NCBI GenBank assembly: GCA_964467585.1
Contig: CAYXRF010000001.1
Coordinates: forward strand, 242,681 to 306,680
Direction of reading: 5' to 3'
Source of the DNA: CALVLD01 sp964467585
Lineage (GTDB): Bacteria; Bacillota; Clostridia; Christensenellales; CAG-138
DNA length: 64,000 bases
Part shown: positions 52,226 to 60,456 of the stretch, piece after piece
How the letters are laid out: each line of letters begins with the position of its first letter
Position numbering within the stretch: position 1 is the stretch's first letter
Made by a program: the position numbers and the translations under genes
The notes under the pieces: model-generated
The model's input: only the letters and a program-made list of their open reading frames with translations
Told to the model about the DNA's origin: nothing
Database searches by the model: none

Positions 52226-52975
52226 ATGGAAGCCAACGGAATTATGGATCAATGGTACGAAGCCGCAAAAACACGTGTTTCTGTACGCAAATATGACAGT
52301 ACGCCCGAAAAAGCAGTACTGACTGATTTGAAAGACTTTGCGCGGACGCTTTCAAATGATGACTCACGCATTGTCGTTGGCGTTTGCAACGGAATTTTCG
52401 ACAAGCTGCTTGGCACGGTAATACACGGAACATCGGCGTATGCCGCATTGATTCAAAAAACCGAGAATGAGTTTATGTCAGGTTATATCGGAGAAGCATT
52501 TGTTCTGGAATGCACCAAAAGAGGGCTGGGAACCTGCTGGCTTGGCGCATCGTATAACAAGTCAAAGGCAAACAGCGTTGTAAAGCTTGGCGGGCATGAA
52601 AAGCTTGTTTGTTTAATTGCGTTTGGAATTGCCGCGGACGCTGAAAGTAAGCCTCGTTCACGCAAGTCTTTGCTTCGTCTGACAGGGATGGAGGACGCTT
52701 CTATCGATATGCTTTCAAAATGGCAGCAATGCGCTCTCAGGTGTGCGCGTATCGCACCATCAGCGTTGAATTCGCAACCATGGGAGTTTGATGTGGTTGG
52801 AGATTCTTTTCAGGTAATCAGCACATCAAACAATTTTGGCTATGGCGCGGTGGACTGTGGGATTGCTATGCTTCATGTTGAGCTTGGTGCGGCGCATTGC
52901 GGTCTGTGCGGTGATTGGCAGTTCAAAAATGGGATTCCGACGTTTACTGTACAGAGCCCTAATAATAGTATATAA
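52226..52975 (+). CDS. Nitroreductase-family flavoprotein
   Basis: A 249-residue FMN-binding protein of the putative TM nitroreductase type: RVSVRKYDSTPEKAVL at the N-terminus, YIGEAFVLECTKRGLGTCWLGASYNKS in the middle, and ARIAPSALNSQPWEFDVVGD, where the Ser-Asn-Gln-Pro-Trp block contacts the flavin. ATG 52226 follows GGAGAGGAG. Its substrate is unknown. rnhA starts one base after its stop. Confidence 0.85.
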   Translation: MEANGIMDQWYEAAKTRVSVRKYDSTPEKAVLTDLKDFARTLSNDDSRIVVGVCNGIFDKLLGTVIHGTSAYAALIQKTENEFMSGYIGEAFVLECTKRGLGTCWLGASYNKSKANSVVKLGGHEKLVCLIAFGIAADAESKPRSRKSLLRLTGMEDASIDMLSKWQQCALRCARIAPSALNSQPWEFDVVGDSFQVISTSNNFGYGAVDCGIAMLHVELGAAHCGLCGDWQFKNGIPTFTVQSPNNSI

Positions 52976-52976
52976 T

Positions 52977-53429
52977 ATGCTAAACGTGGTAATTTATACC
53001 GATGGCGCTTGCTCAAAAAATCCCGGAGTTGGCGGTTGGGCGACAATTTTGATGTTTGGAGAACACCGTCGTGAATTGAGCGGCGCCGAGCTTTTAACAA
53101 CAAATAACCGTATGGAGCTTATGGCGGCAATTAAGGCGCTGAAAGCTCTGAAAATGCCGTGCAATGTTGAACTGTATTCAGACAGCGCATACCTGTGCAA
53201 CGCATTTAATGAGCTTTGGCTATTGAATTGGAAGCGAAACGGCTGGCTGACAAAAAACAAAAAGCCTGTTGAAAATCAAGATCTCTGGCAAGAGCTGCTG
53301 CGGCTTACCGATATTCATAATGTTAAGTGGCTCAAGGTCAAAGGACACGCCGATAACGAGTTTAACAATCGCTGTGACGAGCTGGCACGCGGAGAAATCA
53401 AGCGGCTGCAATCCGAACAAAGCACTTAA
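52977..53429 (+). CDS. rnhA: Ribonuclease HI
   Basis: A 150-residue RNase H that cuts RNA in RNA-DNA hybrids. Catalytic acids D9 (YTDGAC), E47 (NNRMEL), D69 (YSDSAY) and D134 (NRCDELA) and the loop H124 (KGHADN) are present. ATG 52977 fits the family start. No Shine-Dalgarno sequence is visible; the upstream bases are AT-rich, and the nitroreductase stop is next to it, so re-initiation is likely. Confidence 0.95.
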   Translation: MLNVVIYTDGACSKNPGVGGWATILMFGEHRRELSGAELLTTNNRMELMAAIKALKALKMPCNVELYSDSAYLCNAFNELWLLNWKRNGWLTKNKKPVENQDLWQELLRLTDIHNVKWLKVKGHADNEFNNRCDELARGEIKRLQSEQST

Positions 53430-53527
53430 TGCCGTTATTTACGAGCCTGCTTGCCAATGAATTCGATGTTTTACTCAGCTATCAGTACTTAGAACGTATC
53501 AGATAATATATTCGCATATTTTCACCA

Positions 53528-53565
53528 ATAACTATTCGTTAAACTTGTCTTTAACGAATAGTTAT
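53528..53565. repeat. Perfect 16-bp inverted repeat with 6-bp centre (candidate Xer site/operator)
   Basis: ATAACTATTCGTTAAA (53528-53543), CTTGTC, TTTAACGAATAGTTAT (53550-53565). The 11 bases either side of the 6-base centre give the 11-6-11 layout of a dif/Xer core, and the inner GTTAAA resembles the XerD half-site. It overlaps the -35 box of the downstream recombinase gene. Confidence 0.85.
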
Positions 53566-53573
53566 GTTATAAT
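53545..53573 (+). promoter_or_regulatory. Promoter of the tyrosine recombinase gene
   Basis: TTGTCT (53545-53550), 17 bases, TATAAT (53568-53573). The -35 box lies in the centre of the inverted repeat and the spacer in its right arm, so a protein bound there would block transcription. Confidence 0.65.
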
Positions 53574-53603
53574 AGAGCAAGCATTCCCAGGAGGTATTTT
53601 GCG

Positions 53604-54755
53604 GTGAGCAACTATTCAATTGAAAAAAATAAGGAATATACCATAAAGTCGCGAGAGCTTTCGGCTGAGCTTCCCCCGTGCTGTGCGGATTTTTTCCGGG
53701 GCGTTGAACAGGTCACGGGAGTTATGACGAGATTTGGATATGCGGTAGATCTAAAAACCTTTTTTACATATCTTATGACAACCGAAATCTGTGAAGGGCT
53801 TGCATCCATGCGCTCAATCAGCTATCAAACGCTTGATGCAGTTACCGCCGATACAATCGAATGCTTTCTTGAATATGTTTCGCTATATCCGTCTGCCGAT
53901 GACAGCGATGAGCTTTTTGTCAATGGAGAACGCGCAAAGGCGCGAAAGCTATCTGCTATACGCTCTCTTTATAAGTATCTATTCAAAAAAGGACGCATAA
54001 CCACCAACGCTCCTGCGCTTGTAGACACGCCCAAGCTTCATGAAAAGCCGATAATCAGGCTTGAGCCCGATGAAATGCGGCGGCTTTTGTTGACCGCCGA
54101 ATCCGGAGAAGGTCTTTCAGACCGTCAAAAACAGTATCATAAGCAAACATGCGTACGCGATGTTGCCATCATAACTCTTTTTCTTGGAACCGGTATTCGA
54201 ATCAGCGAGTTAGTCGGTATTGATATTGACGATTTGAACTTTATGTCAAACGAAGTCAGGATTACGCGCAAGGGAGGCAATGAAGAACAAATGGTTTTCG
54301 GTCAGGACGTCAGAACCGCTTTACTTGAGTATATGCTGCTGCGCGAAGGCACTCACGCCGCAGAAGGCGATGAACAGGCATTGTTTCTGTCGCTTCAAAA
54401 AAAGCGGATGAGCGTTCGTTCGGTTGAATTGCTTGTTAAAAAATATGCGTTGCTTGCCGCGCCGCTCAAGAAAATTTCTCCTCATAAGCTGCGAAGCACA
54501 TATGGAACAATGCTTTATCGAGAGACGGGCGATATCTATCTTGTTGCGGATGTGCTTGGGCACAAGGATGTGAATACAACGCGCAAGCATTATGCCGCGA
54601 TGAGCGAGGACCGCAGGCGATTGGCTGCCGAGGTAATCAAGCTGAGGGATGACGCCTATGATGAAAAGCATGGCGACCTCTCCCCCGCCCTCATTAGTAA
54701 AAACGCAAACAACGCTGGCGACAAAAACGATTTGGACAACAGCGGCGACAATTAA
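53604..54755 (+). CDS. Tyrosine recombinase (XerC/XerD family)
   Basis: A 383-residue site-specific recombinase with SAM-like N-terminal DNA-binding domain (about 20-140) and catalytic domain. Active residues R199 (TGIRISELVG), the beta-hairpin Lys (ITRKGGNE), H294 and R297 (SPHKLRSTYG), H320 (LGHKDVNTT) and Y330 (RKHYAAM) are all present. It is longer than XerC/D (about 300) because of an N-terminal extension and an Asn/Asp-rich tail. GTG 53604 follows CAGGAGG. A large dif-like palindrome sits in its promoter. It could be the chromosome-dimer resolvase or an element-specific enzyme. Confidence 0.88.
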   Translation: MSNYSIEKNKEYTIKSRELSAELPPCCADFFRGVEQVTGVMTRFGYAVDLKTFFTYLMTTEICEGLASMRSISYQTLDAVTADTIECFLEYVSLYPSADDSDELFVNGERAKARKLSAIRSLYKYLFKKGRITTNAPALVDTPKLHEKPIIRLEPDEMRRLLLTAESGEGLSDRQKQYHKQTCVRDVAIITLFLGTGIRISELVGIDIDDLNFMSNEVRITRKGGNEEQMVFGQDVRTALLEYMLLREGTHAAEGDEQALFLSLQKKRMSVRSVELLVKKYALLAAPLKKISPHKLRSTYGTMLYRETGDIYLVADVLGHKDVNTTRKHYAAMSEDRRRLAAEVIKLRDDAYDEKHGDLSPALISKNANNAGDKNDLDNSGDN

Positions 54756-55402
54756 GCGCGTTCATTCAAACGTATTATGTCTTTTTTGCGTCCTGCCGCA
54801 ACGATATGATCGTCAAGCTTAAAAATGTAGTTCGCGTTTGTTACCGGCGTAACATACTTATCTTCTTTTATACCGATGACATTTACGCCATACTTTGTGC
54901 TTACGCGAAGCTCGATAAGGCTTTTTCCCACCCAACCGGCAGGCACGAGCATCTCCATAATAACGTACTCAGGCGAAAGCTCATAATATTCGAACGCATT
55001 ATTCATGCTGTACCGCATAGCCGCGCGACGTGCCATGTCCTTTTCGGGGCATATAATTGCATCCGCACCCACTTTAAGCAAAAACTTTTCGTGGATTTCA
55101 CGGTCTGCCTTTGAAACAATCATTTTTGCGCCAAGCTCATCAAGCAGAGATGTTATTTCCAGAGAGGACTGGAAATTCTCTGAAATGCAGACGAAGCAAA
55201 CGTCAAAATGCTTAACTCCGAGCGCACGCAAAACCTCAATATCCATACAGTCGCCAATCATCGAGCGCGTAACGGTGGGAGCGATTCTGTTGATGGTTTC
55301 TTCATCCTTGTCAACAACAAGCACCTCATTACCGAGCTCCATCAGATATGCTGCCAGATGCTTTCCGAACGCACCTAAGCCTATTACAAGCATTGATTTC
55401 AT
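54752..55402 (-). CDS. ktrA: Potassium uptake regulatory subunit KtrA/TrkA
   Basis: A 216-residue RCK protein. The Rossmann domain starts MLVIGLGAFGKHLAAYLMELG with the Asp of VVDKDEE, and a TrkA-C domain follows (IMEMLVPAGWVGKSLIELRVSTKYGVNVIGIKE). It binds ATP/ADP or NAD(H) and gates the KtrB channel. ATG 55402 follows AGGAAGG. Its stop overlaps the recombinase stop by four bases, with no room for a terminator. ktrB is 33 bases upstream in the same operon. Confidence 0.93.
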   Translation of the reverse strand: MKSMLVIGLGAFGKHLAAYLMELGNEVLVVDKDEETINRIAPTVTRSMIGDCMDIEVLRALGVKHFDVCFVCISENFQSSLEITSLLDELGAKMIVSKADREIHEKFLLKVGADAIICPEKDMARRAAMRYSMNNAFEYYELSPEYVIMEMLVPAGWVGKSLIELRVSTKYGVNVIGIKEDKYVTPVTNANYIFKLDDHIVAAGRKKDIIRLNERA

Positions 55403-55435
55403 AAATACATCCTTCCTTTTGTGTGGTTAAGTAAA

Positions 55436-56764
55436 TCAACCGATGATTATTCGTTCTTCAGGCAGCCTGACAGTCTGCCTGTATGTGCTTCTCGTTGCGG
55501 CCATCGCAACGGACATACTGCCCAATCTGCCACAATACATCATAAGGATCAGCATAATACGCGATACAGTATTGAACTGCCTTGTGATACCGGTTGAAAG
55601 CCCAACCGTGCCGATCGCGGAAAACACCTCAAATAGTGAATCTGAGAAGGACAGCCCCTGAAGTGAAACAACGAAAAAGCCGACAAGAACTACCGACAAG
55701 TAAAGCAGCGCGGAAGCATATGCCCGCGAAGAATCGCTTTTGGCAATACGCTTGCCAAAGGCGTCCGCATCCTCACGTCTGCGCGCATACGCCAGTGCCG
55801 AAAGAATAATCACCGTGATAGTTGATATTTTTAAGCCGCCTGCCGTGGAGCCCGCTCCCCCGCCTATCAGCATAAGCAACATCGTAAGCACTTTTCCGGC
55901 TGACGAAAGCGATGCAAGATCGACCGTGTTGAACCCTGCCGTTCTTGGAGTGATTGCCTGGAACAACGAAGCAAGCAGCTTGCCGCCAACGCTTAGCCCC
56001 GAAAGCGAGCCGTTCCATTCAATCAAGGCAAACAGAATTGTTCCTCCGACAATCAGTATTGCAGAAGAAACAAGCACTATTTTACTGTGAAGCTTGTACT
56101 TGCGGAAATGAAACCCATTGTCTATCAAGTCATTCCACACGATAAAGCCTATGCCGCCAACCAAAATCAATGACGCAACGGTAAGATTGACCAAAGCATC
56201 GCTTACAAACGGCACAAGTGAGCAATATGGTTCAATTACACCCATAAGGTCAAAGCCTGCATTGCAGAATGCGGATATTGAATGAAAAATGCTGTACCAT
56301 ACACCAGTCCCCCATCCGAACCTGGGTATAAACCTTATGGAAAGCAGCAGCGCGCCTGTAAACTCACAGATAAACGTACAGATCAGTATCCTCTTTATGA
56401 GACGTACAACACCGCCAAGCTGCATAGAGCTTGATGACTCCATAAGAAACGAGCGTTCACGCAGCCCTATTCTTCTGCCAAGAATCATTGACAAGCCGCC
56501 AATGATTGTCATAAAACCAAGACCGCCAATCTGGATAAGTATGATTATGACTATCTGCCCAAACAATGTAAATTCAGTAGCCGTGTCATGAACGACAAGG
56601 CCGGTAACACAAGTCGCACTTGTAGAGGTAAACAATGCGTCAAAGAAAGAAATACCGCTTCTGTTCCCTATGGGAAGCCACAGCAAAACAGCGCCTATCA
56701 GAATGATAAGTGCAAATCCTGCTGCAAAAAGCTGCAGTACGTTCACTTCTTTTTTAACCGCCAT
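55436..56764 (-). CDS. ktrB: Potassium uptake membrane subunit KtrB/TrkH
   Basis: A 442-residue TrkH/KtrB-type cation channel with four pore repeats: TSTSATCVTGLVVHDT, HSISAFCNAGFDLMG, ITPRTAGFNTVDL and FSAIGTVGLSTGI. The gating-loop glycines (GGGAGSTAGGLK) are present. It imports K+ (with Na+ in Ktr systems) under KtrA control. ATG 56764 follows GGAGGGGG. Confidence 0.93.
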   Translation of the reverse strand: MAVKKEVNVLQLFAAGFALIILIGAVLLWLPIGNRSGISFFDALFTSTSATCVTGLVVHDTATEFTLFGQIVIIILIQIGGLGFMTIIGGLSMILGRRIGLRERSFLMESSSSMQLGGVVRLIKRILICTFICEFTGALLLSIRFIPRFGWGTGVWYSIFHSISAFCNAGFDLMGVIEPYCSLVPFVSDALVNLTVASLILVGGIGFIVWNDLIDNGFHFRKYKLHSKIVLVSSAILIVGGTILFALIEWNGSLSGLSVGGKLLASLFQAITPRTAGFNTVDLASLSSAGKVLTMLLMLIGGGAGSTAGGLKISTITVIILSALAYARRREDADAFGKRIAKSDSSRAYASALLYLSVVLVGFFVVSLQGLSFSDSLFEVFSAIGTVGLSTGITRQFNTVSRIMLILMMYCGRLGSMSVAMAATRSTYRQTVRLPEERIIIG

Positions 56765-56795
56765 GCTTGCCCCCTCCGAAAAAACAGATATATGA

Positions 56796-56824
56796 AGAAT
56801 ACACCAAATCGAGAAATTTGTAAA
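56796..56824 (-). promoter_or_regulatory. ktrBA promoter
   Basis: Minus strand: TTTACA (56819-56824), 17 bases, TATTCT (56796-56801), about 30 bases upstream of the ktrB start. Confidence 0.5.
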
Positions 56825-56914
56825 CAGTGTAAAACGATATATGTTTATTCTTTCTTAATGCTGATTATGTTTGATTAGTTTCACGCATCTATATGACGTT
56901 TGAATAACTTTTGT

Positions 56915-56943
56915 TTGACATACGCAGCTATTCCATATATAAT
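56915..56943 (+). promoter_or_regulatory. glmS promoter
   Basis: TTGACA (56915-56920), 17 bases, TATAAT (56938-56943): perfect consensus. The predicted leader is only about 56 bases and contains no glmS ribozyme-like core. Confidence 0.85.
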
Positions 56944-57005
56944 TTCCAAGTTGTTTTATACAATACTTTGGATGTGTATGTTTAATATGGAAAGAGGTTA
57001 TTATT

Positions 57006-58835
57006 ATGTGCGGAATTGTTGGTTACACCGGCTCTGCAAACGCAACTCCAATACTTATCGATGGGTTAGAGACGCTTGCCTATCGTGGCTATGACTCTGC
57101 CGGTATCGCAGTCTGGGACGGGGACAATATCGTTATGAAAAAAGCGAAGGGGCTTCTTTCCAATCTAAAAGAGCTTCTTGAGCGAGAGCCTGTGTCGGGC
57201 AATTGTGGAATCGGTCACACGCGTTGGGCGACGCACGGAGAACCCTCATATATAAATTCACATCCTCATACCGATGTGCGCAAGCAGCTTGTTCTGGTTC
57301 ATAATGGCATAATCGAGAATTATGTTCGTTTGAAATCAATGCTCATTGACAAGGGATGCGTATTTCTGTCCGAAACCGATACGGAGGTTGTTGCGCAACT
57401 TTTGGGAACGCTGTACATGGGCGACCCCCTGTCTTCAATTATTGCTGCAATGCGTCTGATTGAAGGCTCTTTTGCACTTGCGATAATATTCCGCGATGAT
57501 CCCGAAAGCATATACTGTGCCTGCAAGGACAGCCCCATGGTGGTCGGTCTGGGCACCGATGGCGCACATATTGCATCCGACATACCCGCAATGCTTTCAT
57601 ACACGCGCGATGTAACCTTTATGGAGGATATGCAAATTGCCGTTTTACGTCCCCATTCAATTTCCTATTTCAACGAATTTGGCTTGCCGATTGATAAGCC
57701 CGTAACGCATATTGAATGGGACATGGACGCTGCCAAAAAAGGCAGCTATGAGCATTACATGATGAAAGAGATATGCGAAGAGCCCATCGCTTTCAGAAAA
57801 ACTGTTGAGCAATATGCACAGATGAAGGATATGCGATTGAAATCCGATTGCTTTCCGTGGGATGAAAACGATGCAAAGCGCCTGAAACGTATTCGTATTG
57901 TGGGATGCGGAACCGCATATCATGCAGGCTTGCTCGGCAAGAAATATTTTATGGAGCTTGCAAAAATACCTGTCGAGGTTGACATAGCGTCAGAATTTAG
58001 GTATAGCGGATATCAGTTTGAGGAGGGAGAGATGCTTATCGTCGTCTCACAATCCGGCGAAACTGCAGATTCAATTGCCGCCATGCGTATGGCAAAGCAG
58101 CATGGAATAAAAACAATTGCCATATGCAATGTTATCGGAAGCACCATTGCGCGTGAAGCTGACGAAGTAATGTTTACCTATGCCGGTCCGGAGATTGCCG
58201 TTGCTGCTACAAAATCATATATGACACAGATTACCGTTCTTTTCCTTGCCGCCCTTTATCTTGCGAAGCTGCGCGGAACGATTGATGAGATTGAAGTGTC
58301 AAAAATGTTGAATGAAATTGCCGCTGTACCCGCAAATATGCAGTCGCTGCTTGACGATCGTGAAAGAATACAGTATTTTGCAAGCCGGTCCTTTGCGGTT
58401 AAGCATGTGTTTTTCATAGGTCGAGGTATGGATAACGCACTTGCTATGGAAGCAGCGTTAAAGCTAAAGGAGATATCGTATATTCATTCCGAGGCATATG
58501 CAGCAGGAGAGCTAAAGCACGGTACTATCGCATTAATTGAAGAAGGCTCTTTGGTCGTTGCGTTGGTAACGCAGCGTCACCTTGCGCCTAAAACGGCAAG
58601 CAACATGGAAGAAGTTCGAGTCCGCGGTGCATATGTACTTGCGGTAACAAACGGTTCAATATCAGATATTGAAAGCCATTGCAACGAAGTTTGGCAGCTT
58701 AACGAGATGAGTGAGCTTCTGTCGCCATTTTGCGCAATAATCCCAATGCAGCTTCTTGCATACTATATGGCGGTTCAAAAAGGCTGCTCGGTTGACAAAC
58801 CGAGAAACCTTGCCAAAAGCGTTACCGTTGAATAA
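57006..58835 (+). CDS. glmS: Glutamine-fructose-6-phosphate aminotransferase (isomerizing)
   Basis: A 609-residue GlmS that makes glucosamine-6-phosphate for peptidoglycan. The glutaminase nucleophile is Cys2 (MCGIVGYTG), with YRGYDSAGIAV, GIGHTRWATHGEPS and HNGIIENY. Two SIS domains follow (CGTAYHAGLLGKKY, SQSGETADSIAAM; FIGRGMDNALAMEAALKLKEISYIHSEAYAAGELKHG), and the C-terminus DKPRNLAKSVTVE is standard. ATG 57006 follows AAAGAGG. The glmS ribozyme common in Firmicutes is absent. A strong terminator follows. Confidence 0.97.
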   Translation: MCGIVGYTGSANATPILIDGLETLAYRGYDSAGIAVWDGDNIVMKKAKGLLSNLKELLEREPVSGNCGIGHTRWATHGEPSYINSHPHTDVRKQLVLVHNGIIENYVRLKSMLIDKGCVFLSETDTEVVAQLLGTLYMGDPLSSIIAAMRLIEGSFALAIIFRDDPESIYCACKDSPMVVGLGTDGAHIASDIPAMLSYTRDVTFMEDMQIAVLRPHSISYFNEFGLPIDKPVTHIEWDMDAAKKGSYEHYMMKEICEEPIAFRKTVEQYAQMKDMRLKSDCFPWDENDAKRLKRIRIVGCGTAYHAGLLGKKYFMELAKIPVEVDIASEFRYSGYQFEEGEMLIVVSQSGETADSIAAMRMAKQHGIKTIAICNVIGSTIAREADEVMFTYAGPEIAVAATKSYMTQITVLFLAALYLAKLRGTIDEIEVSKMLNEIAAVPANMQSLLDDRERIQYFASRSFAVKHVFFIGRGMDNALAMEAALKLKEISYIHSEAYAAGELKHGTIALIEEGSLVVALVTQRHLAPKTASNMEEVRVRGAYVLAVTNGSISDIESHCNEVWQLNEMSELLSPFCAIIPMQLLAYYMAVQKGCSVDKPRNLAKSVTVE

Positions 58836-58840
58836 ACGAT

Positions 58841-58866
58841 AAGGGTCGGTTGCCGACCCTTTTTTG
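58841..58866 (+). terminator. glmS terminator
   Basis: AAGGGTCGG (58841-58849) and CCGACCCTT (58853-58861) form a 9-bp stem with a 3-base loop, followed by TTTTTG. Confidence 0.95.
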
Positions 58867-58923
58867 TGCTTATATTGTTGTACTGAATTTCATAGATTAT
58901 TTGATAAATGCGTGAATCAGATA

Positions 58924-58953
58924 TTGACATCACGACAGTTAAAACATTATACT
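58924..58953 (+). promoter_or_regulatory. Promoter in front of the decayed dockerin gene
   Basis: TTGACA (58924-58929), 18 bases, TATACT (58948-58953). A strong ribosome site GAGGAGG (58972-58978) follows, but no start codon, so both look like remains of an intact gene start. Confidence 0.55.
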
Positions 58954-58973
58954 CATAATATATGTTTAATTGA

Positions 58974-59965
58974 GGAGGCCGATACTATTCCCCCGGGTCG
59001 GTCTATGCCGTGGATGCTCCTGTTACACTTTATGCGCAATGGCTGCTTGACAGCTTTGCGATAACCTATTATCTCGATGGTGTTCAATACGATCAACAGG
59101 TGTACTCATACGGAGAAGTCATTGTGCCCCCCGCCTCCCCAACGTCGGCGCATCACAGCTTTTCCGGCTGGATCAACCTCCCCGAAGTAATGCCTATGAA
59201 TAATATTTCCGTTCAGGGCTATTTAATCTCAACCAAAACACACTAACATATTATGTTGACGGTGAAGTCTACGCAGAGTTCTCCGTTGAATATGATGCAG
59301 TATTGCAATACATTAACGAGCCGATCCGCACCGGATACATTTTCAGCGGCTGGAGCGATATCCCAAATACGATGCCGGACGAGCCTGTCTCAGTTTATGG
59401 AGAATTCAATATCATCACGCTTAATGTAAAATTTTTCAATTGGGATTACATGTTGCTTTCGTCGCAATCCATTGCATATGGCAGCGATGCTGTTGCTCCG
59501 AACGTGCCTGAAAGACTTGGATATACCTTTGTCGGCTGGTATGGAAGCTACACCAATGTTACTGATGATATTACAATAATCGCGCTGTATATCCTCAGCC
59601 CGTTCAGCGTAACGTTTGTCGGTTATGACGACATTGTACTTGACGTTCAAACAGTCGGATATGGACTTTCCGCAGCCGCACCCAAAGTGCCCGCAGTCAA
59701 TGGTTTCAGTTTTATCGGAGGGGACTTCGAATTTGATTGTGTAACAAGCGATATTGTTGTTCACGCAATGTACGTTAGCATTCAACAAACACTGCGTGGC
59801 GATGCAAACGGCGATGGTGCAGTTGACTTTTCGGATGTTGCCACGATTTATAATGCAATATTGAGTGCGTCTCCTCTAACTTTTTTTGCAAATGCGGATG
59901 TTGACGGAGATGGCAATGTTACTTTTTTTGATGTTGTCAGTCTTTACGGAATGATTGCTGGATAG
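58974..59965 (+). pseudogene. Decayed surface protein with InlB-type repeats and C-terminal dockerin
   Basis: The reading frame enters in mid-repeat after a stop (PGSVYAVDAPVTLYAQW) with no signal peptide or start codon. Repeats of the Listeria-Bacteroides (Flg_new) type follow: FAITYYLDGVQYDQQVYSYG...SGW. Near 59221 the frame is lost: TATTTA where TATTTTA would restore the read into NLNQNTLTYYVDGEVYAEF, the next repeat. The second frame continues with RTGYIFSGWSDIPNTMP and RLGYTFVGWYGSY and ends in a type I dockerin with two calcium loops (DANGDGAVDFSDV and DVDGDGNVTFFDV). So the gene has lost its 5' part and carries one frameshift. A sequencing error could explain the frameshift but not the missing start. 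Confidence 0.8.
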
Positions 59966-59970
59966 ACAAA

Positions 59971-60005
59971 GCGAAAGACCTTCAGTTGAAGGTCTTTCGC
60001 TTTTT
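59971..60005. terminator. Bidirectional terminator before tRNA-Arg
   Basis: GCGAAAGACCTTC (59971-59983) and GAAGGTCTTTCGC (59988-60000) form a perfect 13-bp stem with a 4-base loop. TTTTT follows on the plus strand and TTTGTC on the minus strand, so it can end both the dockerin gene and tRNA-Arg transcripts. Confidence 0.92.
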
Positions 60006-60081
60006 GGCGCACCCGACGGGGCTCGAACCCATCACCTTATGCTCCGGAGGCATACGCTCTATCCAAATGAGCTACGGGTGC
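60005..60081 (-). tRNA. tRNA-Arg (anticodon CCG)
   Basis: A 77-nt gene with encoded CCA. Acceptor GCACCCG/CGGGTGC, D-loop AGCTCATTTGGATAGAGC, anticodon stem TATGC/GCATA around CTCCGGA (CCG anticodon), T-loop TTCGAGC. It reads CGG. Confidence 0.97.
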
Positions 60082-60094
60082 ATTCACGACAGTG

Positions 60095-60123
60095 ATTATA
60101 CCACATGGCGATACCGATGGCAA
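60095..60123 (-). promoter_or_regulatory. Promoter of tRNA-Arg
   Basis: Minus strand: TTGCCA (60118-60123), 17 bases, TATAAT (60095-60100) with a TGG extension, 14 bases before the tRNA. Confidence 0.75.
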
Positions 60124-60374
60124 GTTTGATTTTGCTGTTTGAATGCTGCCATATTGTCACCCAGTGTTTCTGCTTCTTTTTCATTGTTATAAGATGTTGA
60201 CACTTGCGATTAAGTAATGTTCTTTTCCTACGTTAATGCCTGTCAAGCTTCCGAAGGTCAAACGACTCTGATAAACTGTCGGACGGATTCATTCATCACA
60301 ATATTTAATCAATTTCCATTTATGTTTTGTTTCATCCCGCAAACACTGATTGGCAAAAATATTTCTGTATATGC
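60124..60374. other. Gene-free stretch upstream of the metallopeptidase
   Basis: AT-rich sequence between the tRNA-Arg promoter and the metallopeptidase promoter. One 62-codon plus-strand ORF (ATG 60217) lacks a ribosome site and runs into the promoter; I see no supported gene, RNA or repeat here. Confidence 0.5.
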
Positions 60375-60403
60375 TTGTATAGAATCTGATGATATGTTAA
60401 AAT
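60375..60403 (+). promoter_or_regulatory. Promoter and leader hairpin of the metallopeptidase gene
   Basis: TTGTAT (60375-60380), 17 bases, TAAAAT (60398-60403). In the leader, TACTTCT and AGAAGTA can form a 7-bp hairpin around GTTA just before the ribosome site GAAAGGAG. Confidence 0.5.
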
Positions 60404-60456
60404 GAAGCTATGATATGTTGTTTTACTTCTGTTAAGAAGTATCGAAAGGAGTTAAA

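Noticed and set aside
53528..53565. LexA (SOS) box
   Set aside because: The Firmicutes box CGAACnnnnGTTCG is not matched; arms and spacing are different.
56944..57005. Possible glmS ribozyme upstream of glmS
   Set aside because: The leader is only about 56 bases and has no AGCGCC-type cleavage core or double-pseudoknot sequence.
60217..60405. 62-codon ORF upstream of the metallopeptidase
   Set aside because: No ribosome site, composition unlike neighbouring genes, and its end overlaps a promoter.
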